A stretch of DNA of 19,602 bases from Actinomycetes bacterium. Lineage in GTDB: Bacteria > Actinomycetota > Thermoleophilia > Solirubrobacterales > Solirubrobacteraceae. Of the stretch, positions 1 through 7,102 are shown one piece after another (the first letter of the stretch is position 1; every line of letters begins with the position of its first letter). Made by a program: the position numbers and the translations under genes. The DNA lies in contig JAEYAL010000373.1 in assembly GCA_023404805.1 (NCBI GenBank), positions 1 through 19,602 of the forward strand, written 5' to 3'. Under the pieces are notes generated by a model. The model worked only from the letters and a program-made list of their open reading frames with translations, did no database searches and had not been told where the DNA came from.

Positions 1-1
1 C

Positions 2-1480
2 GCCGGCGCGACGCGTGCGCGGGTGCTCAACGTGGCGGTGCTGCTCGGCGCGCTGAGCGTCATCACGATGCTGCTCGTGCGGTTCAGCTTCGCCGGACGG
101 CGTGTGGCGGTCGAACACCGCGCGCGCCACGACGCCCTGACCGGGCTGCCGAACCGCTCGGCGGTCGAGCACCGGCTGCTCAGCGCCGCCGGCACGCGCG
201 GCCCCGCGCCGGAGCAGACGCTCGTGCTGCTCGACCTCGACGACTTCAAGTCCGTCAACGACGTCCACGGCCACGCGGCCGGCGACGAGCTCCTGCGGGC
301 GGTGGCCGGGCGCCTCGATGCCTTGACCCGCGGCGACGAGCTGCTTGCCCGGGTCGATGGCGACGCCTTCGCGGTCCTGATCGAGGGCGCCGGACGCGCC
401 GACGAAGCCGTCGGCATCGCGCAGCGCATGACGATCGCGCTGGCGGAAGCGTTCCAAGTCGGGGACGGCGCCCACCAGGTCGAGGGCTCGATCGGGATCG
501 CGTTCAGCACCAGCGACGACGCGGACGCCGATGACGCCGGCGACGAGCCCGCGCTGGTCGTCCTGCGCAACGCGGAGCTGGCGATGTACGAGGCCAAGCG
601 CCTGCCCGGCACGTCGATCGAGTACTTCGCTCCCGCGATGCACGCCAGCGCGCGCGACCGGCTGGCACTCACCGCGGATCTGCGGCGCGCGATCGAGCGC
701 GACGAGCTGCACCTCGTGTACCAGCCGATCGTCGACCTCGACACCGGGCGCACGCTCGGCTACGAGGCGCTCGCCCGCTGGAACCACCCGGAACGCGGCC
801 TCCTCCCGCCAGCGGAGTTCATCCCGCTCGCCGAGGCGACCGGCCTAATCGTGCCCCTCGGCGGCTGGGCGCTGCGCGAAGCTTGCCGCCAGGTGCAGGT
901 CTGGCAGCAGGGCTGGAGCGACCGCCGGTACATCTCCGTCAACGTCGCAGGCCAGCAGCTCGCGGCCGGGATCTTCCCCGACCAGGTTCGCGACGCCCTC
1001 GACCTGTCGGGACTTCCCGCCGACCAGCTGCTTCTGGAGGTCACGGAGTCGTCGCTGATCGAGAACATCGACTCGGCCCTCACGCAGATGGCTGAGGTGA
1101 AGGAGCTTGGCGCCCGGTTCGCCCTCGACGACTTCGGCACCGGATACTCGTCGCTCTCTTACCTGCGGCAGTTCCGGGTCGACGTCGTGAAGGTCGACAA
1201 GTCGTTCATCGACGACGTGATCGAGACCGACGGCAGCTCGCTCGTCGAAGCGATCGTCCACATGGCGGCCAGCCTGCGGATGAAGGTCATCGCTGAAGGC
1301 ATCGAGGCCGATGAGCAGACCGACGAGCTCCGCCGCCTCGGCTGCGATCTCGGCCAGGGGTTCCGGTTCTCGCGCCCCCTCAAAGCCAGCGACGTGATGG
1401 ACGCCCCGTCGGTGTTCCACCTGCCGCTCTCCCCCGCACCGCCGTTCCGGGTGCACCCGGGCGAGCCGCGGGTCGCATAG
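2..1480 (+). CDS. GGDEF-EAL cyclic-di-GMP phosphodiesterase, 5' end missing
   Basis: Cyclic-di-GMP turnover protein at the membrane. The frame is open to the window edge, so the true start and probably a sensor region lie upstream; GTG at 23 is only the first internal start and is used for numbering. Residues 2-24 form a membrane helix. The GGDEF domain (about 30-205) keeps LTGLPNR and DLDDFK, but the signature reads DGDAF (112-116), with the catalytic Glu replaced by Ala, so cyclase activity is unlikely. The EAL domain (about 215-455) keeps E248 of EAL, N307, E339, D369-D370 of DDFGTG, K390 and E425/E428 of EGIE, which are the usual metal and substrate ligands. I infer a phosphodiesterase whose GGDEF domain is regulatory, perhaps GTP-binding. 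The next gene is convergent. Confidence 0.93.
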   Translation, partial: AGATRARVLNVAVLLGALSVITMLLVRFSFAGRRVAVEHRARHDALTGLPNRSAVEHRLLSAAGTRGPAPEQTLVLLDLDDFKSVNDVHGHAAGDELLRAVAGRLDALTRGDELLARVDGDAFAVLIEGAGRADEAVGIAQRMTIALAEAFQVGDGAHQVEGSIGIAFSTSDDADADDAGDEPALVVLRNAELAMYEAKRLPGTSIEYFAPAMHASARDRLALTADLRRAIERDELHLVYQPIVDLDTGRTLGYEALARWNHPERGLLPPAEFIPLAEATGLIVPLGGWALREACRQVQVWQQGWSDRRYISVNVAGQQLAAGIFPDQVRDALDLSGLPADQLLLEVTESSLIENIDSALTQMAEVKELGARFALDDFGTGYSSLSYLRQFRVDVVKVDKSFIDDVIETDGSSLVEAIVHMAASLRMKVIAEGIEADEQTDELRRLGCDLGQGFRFSRPLKASDVMDAPSVFHLPLSPAPPFRVHPGEPRVA

Positions 1481-1529
1481 ACCGCGCGGGGGCCGCAGAC
1501 GAGTCCGCGATCGCGGCAGGCGGCCGCCG

Positions 1530-1730
1530 CTACTTGTCGTCGCCGCTGCTGAGCTTGTCCTTGACGGCTTCGGCGGCGCCTGCGGCCTTGTCCTTGGCGC
1601 CTTGGACGGCGCTCTCGACCTTGCCGGCGTGCTTCTGGGCTTTGCCCTCGCCTTCAAGGTGATCGTCGCCCGTCAGCTTCCCAGCCTTTTCCTTGACCGT
1701 GCCCGCAAGCTTGTCGTCTTCGCCAGCCAT
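1530..1730 (-). CDS. CsbD family stress-response protein
   Basis: A 66-residue, highly charged, Lys/Gly/Ala-rich protein of the CsbD family: the GxxKEKAGKLTGDD start, the EGEGKAQKHAGK centre and the Lys/Asp-rich helical tail are all visible. CsbD proteins are small, abundant and stress-induced in many bacteria; their molecular role is not known. The ATG at 1730 is chosen because AGAGGTGG lies just upstream at Shine-Dalgarno distance and the protein then starts MAGEDDK, typical of the family. An upstream in-frame ATG at 1763 would add 11 unconserved residues. A TTGACT box (minus strand, 1780-1785) could be a -35, but no convincing -10 follows. It is convergent with the GGDEF-EAL gene. Confidence 0.88.
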   Translation of the reverse strand: MAGEDDKLAGTVKEKAGKLTGDDHLEGEGKAQKHAGKVESAVQGAKDKAAGAAEAVKDKLSSGDDK

Positions 1731-1868
1731 CACAGCCACCTCTTTGGATCTCGTGCGCGGCATTGCGCACCCTCCTCCGAGTCAACCGGCGGCGCGGCAG
1801 CCTCCGGCGGCCAACCACGGTCGCCTCGCGCCCATCGGCCGACGGGCACGAGGCTCCCGGATCGGTCC

Positions 1869-2516
1869 CTACTGGTAGAGCTCGATGTTCGTGCCAGTGT
1901 CGAAGGCGTCGCGCGTGAACTCGTCGTAGTCGTTGCCGCCATCGACCGTGTCGGCAGCGCCGTCGTACTCGAAGATCTGGTCGTCGCCGTTGTTGCCTTC
2001 GACGTCGTCTGCACCCGTGCCGCCCGTCAGCAGGTCGTTGCCGGCCCCGCCTTCCACGCTGTCGGTACCGTCGCCGCCGTTCACGACGTCACTGCCCGGA
2101 CCAGCGATCAGCAGATCGCTCCCCGTGTTGCCCTGCAGCGTGACCGGAACGTTCGTCACGCCGGAAGTGTTGACACCGTCGTTGCCTCCGCGGCCGTAGA
2201 CCACGACACGGCTGATCGTCACGCTCGTGTTGGTGGGGATCACGACCCAGTGGCGGTTTGAGTACTGCACGGCGGCGGTGATCCCCGCCCCCGCGACGAG
2301 TTCGTTGGCCGAGTTCACTTCCGTGATCTCAAAACCACTGCCAGCCGTGGCGACGAGCTCGGCCTGACCAACCCCCGTCGGGTCATCGATGACGAGCTGC
2401 GTGCCTGAGAGCGACACCGTGATCGGGTTGGCGGCGAGCGCTCCCGAAGCAGTTGCAGCGCTCATGAGGACCGCGGCGCTGGCGGCGAAAGCGGCGTTGC
2501 GCAGTGAGCGAGACAT
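1869..2516 (-). CDS. Secreted RTX (hemolysin-type calcium-binding repeat) protein
   Basis: A 215-residue exported protein. Residues 1-28 are a Sec signal peptide with a probable ALA|A cleavage site. Residues 30-105 form an unrecognised beta-rich region. From about residue 107 there are glycine/aspartate nonapeptides of GGxGxDxUx type, including YGRGGND (107-113), GNTGSDLLI (129-137), GGDGTDSVE (147-155), GGAGNDLLT (156-164), GGTGADDVE (165-173) and GNNGDDQIF (174-182). Such repeats fold as a Ca2+-loaded beta-roll outside the cell. No catalytic domain and no type I secretion genes are nearby, and the Sec signal argues against type I export. AGGAG six bases before the ATG at 2516 fixes the start; an upstream ATG at 2591 would bury the signal peptide. 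Confidence 0.87.
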   Translation of the reverse strand: MSRSLRNAAFAASAAVLMSAATASGALAANPITVSLSGTQLVIDDPTGVGQAELVATAGSGFEITEVNSANELVAGAGITAAVQYSNRHWVVIPTNTSVTISRVVVYGRGGNDGVNTSGVTNVPVTLQGNTGSDLLIAGPGSDVVNGGDGTDSVEGGAGNDLLTGGTGADDVEGNNGDDQIFEYDGAADTVDGGNDYDEFTRDAFDTGTNIELYQ

Positions 2517-2553
2517 AGTGAACTCCTGAGATGAGTTGTGGCATACGCCAGCG

Positions 2554-2569
2554 CGCGCCGAACGGCGCG
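2554..2569. repeat. Inverted repeat in the RTX gene leader
   Basis: A perfect hairpin, CGCGCC-GAAC-GGCGCG, lies 37 bp upstream of the RTX start codon on the minus strand. It may be a leader RNA structure or simply a G+C-rich coincidence. Confidence 0.3.
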
Positions 2570-2658
2570 AACTCGGCGATGAGTAGGACACCTGACACCT
2601 CCAGTAAGAGGTCGGGCGAGGCGCAACCTATGTCGCCGCTCCTGGGCAAGCAAGCGAT

Positions 2659-2686
2659 TCACCCCACAATCACACTGATGGGGTGA
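2659..2686. repeat. Perfect 8-bp inverted repeat (TCACCCCA / TGGGGTGA)
   Basis: The arms TCACCCCA (2659-2666) and TGGGGTGA (2679-2686) flank a 12-base loop in the gap between two minus-strand genes. It could be a regulatory site for the RTX gene, whose start is 143 bp away, or a second terminator-like hairpin for the membrane-protein gene. No T-run follows on either strand. Confidence 0.45.
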
Positions 2687-2753
2687 CAGGGAAGCTGTGA
2701 ACGTCAGGCGAGGAAGTGTCGCCGGAAAGTTGACTGCTGCACGCGGCGCCAAC

Positions 2754-2778
2754 CGGGGTGGCCTATATGGGCACCCCG
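2754..2778 (-). terminator. Hairpin after the membrane-protein gene
   Basis: The arms CGGGGTG and CACCCCG plus an inner CC/GG pair, interrupted by one G-G mismatch, enclose a TATAT loop. It begins 7 bp past the stop codon of the minus-strand gene ending at 2786. There is no downstream T-tract, so it is a terminator by position and stability only. Confidence 0.5.
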
Positions 2779-2785
2779 CGCGACA

Positions 2786-3289
2786 TCAGCGCGCGGAGAA
2801 CCCGCTGAGCCAGTTCCGCGACCGGTACGGCGGCATCAGCAGGAGCAGGATGAGCAGGACGCCGCTGCTGGCGAAGTACATGTAGAGCGAGGCCGTTCCG
2901 TCGCCGTTGCCGGAGATCGTCATCCCGAACGCGACGACGGCGTACGCGAAGATCGACGCGGCGACGCTGAGCAGCAGCCACGGCTTGCGGCGGCTCGGAA
3001 GGAACTCGCCGCGCACGAGGCTGACCGCGAGGGTGAGGACCACGATGCCCTCGATGAGGCCGACGATGAACCACGCGACATCGGTTCCCGGGAACGACGC
3101 GACGAACGTGCCGTCGAACATCTTGATGATCCCGTCGGGCACCGGGAAGAACAGCTTGCCGCGGGCTCCCTCGAACCACAACGGGCCAAGGACGCCGTAG
3201 ATCGCCGCGACGATCAGCCCGTACGCGACGAGATCGATGGTCGCGCTCCGCGGCTGGTCGTCGATCGATGCGGCTTCAGGCGTACTCAT
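2786..3289 (-). CDS. Four-helix integral membrane protein, unknown function
   Basis: I do not recognise the family. The 167-residue protein has a short polar N-terminus and four hydrophobic segments at about 18-39, 70-92, 103-125 and 134-153. The loop between helices 1 and 2 (about 40-69) is large, contains FFPVPDG, and has no Cys pairs. No enzymatic motif is visible. The ATG at 3289 is chosen over an in-frame ATG 180 bases upstream because GGAG sits 8 bases before it and the longer form would add a low-complexity Arg/Ala stretch. The gene is monocistronic by layout and diverges from the gene at 3445, sharing a 155-bp intergenic region. Confidence 0.78.
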   Translation of the reverse strand: MSTPEAASIDDQPRSATIDLVAYGLIVAAIYGVLGPLWFEGARGKLFFPVPDGIIKMFDGTFVASFPGTDVAWFIVGLIEGIVVLTLAVSLVRGEFLPSRRKPWLLLSVAASIFAYAVVAFGMTISGNGDGTASLYMYFASSGVLLILLLLMPPYRSRNWLSGFSAR

Positions 3290-3395
3290 GGCGGGCTCTC
3301 CTCGGCGGTGCCCGGCCAACGTACACGGGCCGGCGGGCGCTGCCTCCGCGCTCAACGCCCAGCGGCGGCGCACCTGAAACCCGGATTCCGTGACA

Positions 3396-3420
3396 CCAGC
3401 ACGCGCCCCTTCCGTGCTGG
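3396..3420. promoter_or_regulatory. Perfect inverted repeat upstream of the 3445 gene
   Basis: CCAGCACG (3396-3403) and CGTGCTGG (3413-3420) are perfect 8-bp arms around a 9-base spacer. The repeat ends 12 bp before the -10-like TACCAT at 3433 and so overlaps the expected -35 position. It is a candidate operator for the plus-strand gene or for the divergent membrane-protein gene. Confidence 0.4.
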
Positions 3421-3432
3421 CCCGCACACAGC

Positions 3433-3438
3433 TACCAT
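3433..3438 (+). promoter_or_regulatory. -10 box of a probable leaderless promoter
   Basis: TACCAT ends 6 bases before the ATG at 3445, so a standard start point would fall on the A of ATG. No Shine-Dalgarno sequence precedes this ATG, which fits leaderless translation. Confidence 0.55.
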
Positions 3439-3444
3439 CCTGCG

Positions 3445-3939
3445 ATGTCCGACGAGCCGGCACGCTCACGCTTCGCCGACGTCGTCGGCGGCGTCGCCCG
3501 CGACGCCGAGGGCGATGAGGCGCGCCGCGCCCAGGAGCTCAGCCACGCCGTGCAGATCGTCCACCGCACGCATGAGGCCGTCTGCGACGCCGTCGCCGAC
3601 GCGGCCGCCGAGCTCCGCCGGCGCCGGGTGCCGACCGACACCGGCCGCTTCACGCCGACCGGCCGCGGCTGGTGGCTGCCGGCCGTCGAGCTGTGGATCG
3701 CCTACGACGGCAGCGCCTACATCACCGGCGAGATCCGGACGGGCGCCGCGCGCGCCCACCGCTACGACGCCCGGCGCCAGCCGCCAACCGTGTTCGAGCT
3801 TCCGTCGTGGACCCCGGACGACAGCGGCACCCGCTACCGCGTCGTGCTGCGCGGCGAGCGCCTCGCGGTCACACCCGGCGGCACTGCATTCGAGCAGAAG
3901 CTCGCGGCCGCGGTCGACGAGCGCGCCGAACGCGGCTAG
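3445..3939 (+). CDS. Hypothetical cytoplasmic protein, 164 aa
   Basis: I do not recognise this protein. It has no signal peptide or membrane segment. Residues 10-62 are a charged, Ala-rich helical region (RDAEGDEARRAQELSHAVQ and onward). Residues 65-150 look like a beta-rich domain with WWLPAVELWIAYDGSAYITG and RYRVVLRGERLAVT strands, which could suggest a small alpha/beta domain. Codon use is typical of the window. The ATG at 3445 is supported by a -10-like TACCAT 6 bases upstream and the lack of any Shine-Dalgarno sequence. The gene ends 4 bp from the convergent nucleotidyltransferase gene. Function unknown. Confidence 0.72.
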   Translation: MSDEPARSRFADVVGGVARDAEGDEARRAQELSHAVQIVHRTHEAVCDAVADAAAELRRRRVPTDTGRFTPTGRGWWLPAVELWIAYDGSAYITGEIRTGAARAHRYDARRQPPTVFELPSWTPDDSGTRYRVVLRGERLAVTPGGTAFEQKLAAAVDERAERG

Positions 3940-3943
3940 CGGG

Positions 3944-4510
3944 TCACCGCTCGCCGCGGTCCGCGAGGCCGAGCTCGACGGCCTCCTCGAGGCGCGCGAG
4001 ACGGGGGTCGTCGGCACCCACAAGTTCCGCCAGCAGCTCTTGAACAGCATCGACGTCGACGGCCTCGGCGGCAACCACCGCTTCGATGTCTGCCCAATCT
4101 TTCGTCCGGTTGAATATCGCCTTGAAGACGACCAGTTCAACCGGCCCGAGGACGCGGATCCGGCTCCCGGCAAACGGTTCTGTCCGAGCGTGTTTCGCGG
4201 CGCGCTGGTGGATCGGCAGGTTGTTGAAGAAGACATCAACCGGCGTGTCGTCCCACCAGAGGCGGGCTTGTCCGTCGCGCTCCACGAGGTCGATCGAGGC
4301 TCGTGGCCTGTCGACCTGTGCAGGAAACGCCGCGAGGGCTGCCTCGCAGTGAGCTTGCTCGACGAACACGTTGATGGCGAGGTCTCGCGTGCCGCGCGGT
4401 TCCAGCGTGTAGTACGCCAACGCGATGGCACCACCGAAAGCGTGCGGGACGCCGGCCTCCGTCAGCGCGTGAGCGACCGCCAGCAGCTTTTCGGCGAGAG
4501 GGACCGTCAC
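3944..4510 (-). CDS. AbiEii-like nucleotidyltransferase (possible toxin)
   Basis: A 188-residue protein of the nucleotidyltransferase fold resembling AbiEii/type IV toxin-like proteins. Visible features are FGGAIALAYY with the GG pair at 26-27, RGTRDLAINVFV where the family normally has a DxD metal-binding pair (here D43-L44-A45), a third acidic strand VDVFF with D92, and the C-terminal VFKAIFNRTKDWADIE block (K130, K137, D138, D141). The second metal-binding Asp appears replaced by Ala, which would impair catalysis unless the active site differs. It starts with GTG at 4510, one base after the stop of the upstream XRE gene, so the two are translationally coupled. By analogy with XRE/nucleotidyltransferase modules it may be the toxin or effector half. 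That role is inferred. Confidence 0.82.
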   Translation of the reverse strand: MTVPLAEKLLAVAHALTEAGVPHAFGGAIALAYYTLEPRGTRDLAINVFVEQAHCEAALAAFPAQVDRPRASIDLVERDGQARLWWDDTPVDVFFNNLPIHQRAAKHARTEPFAGSRIRVLGPVELVVFKAIFNRTKDWADIEAVVAAEAVDVDAVQELLAELVGADDPRLARLEEAVELGLADRGER

Positions 4511-4511
4511 G

Positions 4512-4862
4512 TCAGGTCAGCGACGGCGTCCGGCCGATCAGCTCTCGGAGCGGTGCCATCTTGATCTCTCTGGCGTGACGCGCAGGCAGCGCCTCGGCAA
4601 GGGCGATCACCTGCTCCAGGATCTGACCGCGACGCTCGCGTTCCTTCAAAGGAAGCGAGCGCACCGGCACGCGTGCGGGGTGCACGTCGAGCTGAACTCC
4701 GCACGCGGCGAGGAGCCGGACGAACGTCTCCGCGGACGGCGTCTTACGACCTGCCTCGTAGGCAGACACCGTCGCCTGAGAAGTGCCCGCACGGGCGGCT
4801 AGCGCAGCCTGCGTCAGCCCTGCACCGGTACGCGCAACCTCAATCTCGTGGGCGATATCCAC
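4512..4862 (-). CDS. XRE-family HTH regulator (possible antitoxin)
   Basis: A 116-residue DNA-binding protein. Residues 5-57 form an XRE/Cro-type helix-turn-helix: LTQAALAARAGTSQATVSAYEAG followed by KTPSAETFVRLLAACG. Residues 65-116 form a charged helical tail containing LKERERRGQILEQV and no second known domain. It is the first gene of a two-gene operon with the nucleotidyltransferase 1 bp downstream. The GTG at 4862 is chosen because a near-consensus -10 TATACT lies 7 bases before it with no Shine-Dalgarno sequence. An imperfect palindrome centred on CCGATCGG lies between -35 and -10, so autorepression is likely. It may equally be a plain regulator of the downstream enzyme. Confidence 0.9.
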   Translation of the reverse strand: MDIAHEIEVARTGAGLTQAALAARAGTSQATVSAYEAGRKTPSAETFVRLLAACGVQLDVHPARVPVRSLPLKERERRGQILEQVIALAEALPARHAREIKMAPLRELIGRTPSLT

Positions 4863-4869
4863 GCCGTTC

Positions 4870-4898
4870 AGTATATCCGATCGGACATATCCCTCTAA
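4870..4898 (-). promoter_or_regulatory. Promoter and operator of the XRE/nucleotidyltransferase operon
   Basis: On the minus strand, TTAGAG (4893-4898) is followed after 17 bp by TATACT (4870-4875), with the GTG start 7 bp further on, predicting a leaderless mRNA. The imperfect palindrome at 4872-4889 (TATATCCGA / TCGGACATA, one mismatch pair) overlaps the -10 and spacer, where binding would block RNA polymerase. It is the most A+T-rich spot nearby. Confidence 0.65.
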
Positions 4899-4974
4899 CC
4901 GCCTCGACGATTGACGCGGCTAGCCTTCCGACCGGCGCGCCCCGGGGCACGCGACCGCGGCTGTCCCCCGACCG

Positions 4975-4980
4975 TATGCT
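4975..4980 (+). promoter_or_regulatory. -10 box of a probable leaderless promoter for the MerR gene
   Basis: TATGCT ends 6 bases before the ATG at 4987, putting the expected start point on the A of the ATG. No Shine-Dalgarno sequence is present. The -35 region is not recognisable. Confidence 0.55.
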
Positions 4981-4986
4981 CCGCAG

Positions 4987-5724
4987 ATGTCCCAACTCTC
5001 TGTCTTCGATATCGCGACTGCGACGGGCCTGTCGCCACACACGGTTCGGACGTACCGGGAGCGCGGACTGCTCGCGTCAGATGCCGAGGTGGATGCTGAG
5101 GCCTTCTCCACCGCCGACCTGGACCGCGTCAAGCTGATCCTCCAGCTCCAGGCGGAAGGACTTGGGCTCGGCTTCATCGAGCGGCTGCTCACCGACAGCG
5201 ACCACGCGTCCGACCACCTGCTCGACCTGCGCCGCCGCGTCCTCGACGGGTTCGCCGGCGCGGGGCACATCACCACCGCCGAGGCGCTCGTCGAACGGTT
5301 CGGCGACTTCGGCGGCGTCGTGCTGGAGCGCGCGCTTGAGATGCATCTGCTCGAGCCGCTCCCGGACGGCAAGATCCGGGTGCCGTCGCCGCAGCTGCTC
5401 GACATCGCCGAGCGCACGGTCGCCGCCGGCATCTCTCTGCCCACGGCGGTCGAAGTCGCGGGCGCGGTGCGGCAGGCGTGCCTCACCGCCTCGGGCGCGT
5501 TTCTGCGGGGCGTCCTCGACGAGATCTGGGTGCCGTTTGAAGAGGCCGAGCACCCGCAAGACCAGGTCCTCGACGTCGCCCGCCGGATGATCCAGATGCG
5601 CACGTTCGCCCAGAGCGTCTTCGAAGCGACCCTTCCCGGCGTGCTGGTCGAGGTGTTCGACCGGCCGTTCGAAGAAGACCTCGAGATGATCCGCGCGATC
5701 GGCGAGCAGGTCGAGCAGGCGTAG
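4987..5724 (+). CDS. MerR-family transcriptional regulator
   Basis: A 245-residue regulator. Residues 4-70 are a MerR winged helix: VFDIATATGLSPHTVRTYRE, the RGLL wing turn, then STADLDRVKLILQLQAEGLGLGFIERLL. Residues 75-245 form a long helical C-terminal domain, longer than in classical metal-sensing MerR proteins and without a Cys metal-binding loop, so an organic ligand or protein signal is more likely. No target gene is obvious. It diverges from the XRE operon across 124 bp and converges with the TPR gene, separated by a strong hairpin. The start is supported by TATGCT 6 bases upstream. Confidence 0.9.
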   Translation: MSQLSVFDIATATGLSPHTVRTYRERGLLASDAEVDAEAFSTADLDRVKLILQLQAEGLGLGFIERLLTDSDHASDHLLDLRRRVLDGFAGAGHITTAEALVERFGDFGGVVLERALEMHLLEPLPDGKIRVPSPQLLDIAERTVAAGISLPTAVEVAGAVRQACLTASGAFLRGVLDEIWVPFEEAEHPQDQVLDVARRMIQMRTFAQSVFEATLPGVLVEVFDRPFEEDLEMIRAIGEQVEQA

Positions 5725-5730
5725 CGCTGC

Positions 5731-5760
5731 GGGAGCGGGCGCCGTGCGGCCCCCGCTCCC
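5731..5760. terminator. Bidirectional hairpin terminator between convergent genes
   Basis: A perfect 9-bp stem, GGGAGCGGG (5731-5739) with CCCGCTCCC (5752-5760), encloses a 12-base loop. It lies between the stop of the MerR gene and the stop of the TPR gene, the position of a shared terminator. There is no T-tract. Confidence 0.65.
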
Positions 5761-5767
5761 ATCCGGG

Positions 5768-7084
5768 CTAGCTCCGGCTGCGCAGGACGCGCTCCAGCTG
5801 CCTCGCCTGCGGCGCGTAGAGCGGCGAGAACCGCGGATTGCTCGCGAGCGCGCGGTGGATCCAGCGCCGGGCGAGCTCCGGCTCCCCTGCGGCGTTCGCC
5901 GTGACCGCTGAGCGGTAGAGCAGGCCGGCGTCGCGGCTGCCGAGGCGGACCGCCCGGCGGGCGTGCCTCAGCGCCTCGCCAGGCCGGCCCGAGCGGGTGA
6001 GCGCATACGCCAGCGCGTCCTCGGCGCGGACGCTCGGCGCGTCACGCAAACCTTGCCGGGCGAGCTGGAGCGCGAGCGCCGGGCTGCCATGCTGGGCTTC
6101 GAAGAGGCCGCGCTCGACGCCCGTGTTCTCGCCCTCGGCCGACAGGCTGGCATAGGTGTCGCGCAGCTCGGCCACCGACGAGGCGGCCCCCGGCGACTTC
6201 GCCGCGAGCTGGACCTCGACGAGCGCCGTCAGGCTCTCCGGCGAGGCGTTGCGGCCGACGGCGTCGGACAGGCGCCGCTCGGCGTCGCCCAGGTCGCCGC
6301 GGCTTGCCGCGAGCCGGCCGAAGCCGATCAGCGCTGGCACGTACGCCGGAGTGCGTCCAAGCGCCTCGCGGTACGACCGCTCCGCGCCGCGCGGATCGCC
6401 CGAGCCGAGCTGCAAGTTGCCCAGCAGCGTCTGCACGTACGAGACGTTCTCCGCGCTTTCGCCGCCGGCAGACGCCGCAAGCCGCAACGCGTGCTTGGCG
6501 CCGGCGATGTCGCCGTGGAGCTCGCGGAAGTACGAGGCCCGGGCGTAGATCCCAAGCGTCGGGCCGCGGTCGATCGCCTCCTGCAGGCGCTCCCCCGCCC
6601 TGCCGTACTGGCCGAGCTCGACCAGCGCGTCGACCAGCGCGCCATATGGCCGGCGCAGCGTCGGATCGGCGCGGTAGACGGCCTCGGCGTCGACGAGCGC
6701 CGCCTTGAACTGGTGCCGCGCCAGCCGCAATGAGCTGCGCTGCGCGAGCAGCGAGAGATCGGCCGGGGCGACGCGCAAGCCGCGTTCGACGGCCCGCTCT
6801 GCGCGCGGCAGCGCATCCGGATCCGCGCTTTCGCGCGACTTCTGCTGGTACGCCGCCGACAGCAGCGCGTAGCCGGCCGGCACGCGCGGGCGCGCTTTGA
6901 CGATCGCGTCGTAAGCGGCGATGCGCTCGTCGGTCGAGGCGTCGCGGCTCGGCAGCGCCGGCGCGGGTTCGCGCGCGCTCGCCGCCGGGACGTCGTGGTT
7001 GGTCGCGGACAGGATCGCGGCGCCCGTGCCGAACGCGAGGATCGCGGTCAGCGCAGCCGCGCGGAAAGACGGTGTGGAAAACAT
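5768..7084 (-). CDS. Exported tetratricopeptide-repeat protein
   Basis: A 438-residue protein. Residues 1-36 are a signal peptide or N-terminal membrane anchor (hydrophobic AALTAILAFGTGAAIL). The rest is a run of TPR-like helix pairs with the usual A/G-8, A-20 and P-32 pattern, for example AYDAIVKARPRVPAGYALL, YREALGRTPAYVPALIGFGRLAASRGDLGDAERRL and ALRHARRAVRLGSRDAGLLY. TPRs mediate protein-protein contacts; here that would be outside the membrane. It is the second gene after DUF4331, a pairing I recall as common in actinobacteria, so a shared envelope or secreted role is inferred. GAGGA upstream supports the ATG at 7084. A 14-bp stem-loop lies just before its ribosome-binding site. Confidence 0.88.
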   Translation of the reverse strand: MFSTPSFRAAALTAILAFGTGAAILSATNHDVPAASAREPAPALPSRDASTDERIAAYDAIVKARPRVPAGYALLSAAYQQKSRESADPDALPRAERAVERGLRVAPADLSLLAQRSSLRLARHQFKAALVDAEAVYRADPTLRRPYGALVDALVELGQYGRAGERLQEAIDRGPTLGIYARASYFRELHGDIAGAKHALRLAASAGGESAENVSYVQTLLGNLQLGSGDPRGAERSYREALGRTPAYVPALIGFGRLAASRGDLGDAERRLSDAVGRNASPESLTALVEVQLAAKSPGAASSVAELRDTYASLSAEGENTGVERGLFEAQHGSPALALQLARQGLRDAPSVRAEDALAYALTRSGRPGEALRHARRAVRLGSRDAGLLYRSAVTANAAGEPELARRWIHRALASNPRFSPLYAPQARQLERVLRSRS

Positions 7085-7102
7085 GGTGGGTTCCTCATCC
7101 GC

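Noticed and set aside
1505..1516. Perfect palindrome CCGCGATCGCGG between convergent genes
   Set aside because: No spacer or loop for a hairpin and no promoter nearby; the CGATCG core is common in this DNA. Not strong enough for an operator call.
3944..4862. Classical AbiEi/AbiEii pair
   Set aside because: The upstream partner is a plain XRE helix-turn-helix protein without the AbiEi-type C-terminal domain, so only the general nucleotidyltransferase-module idea is kept.
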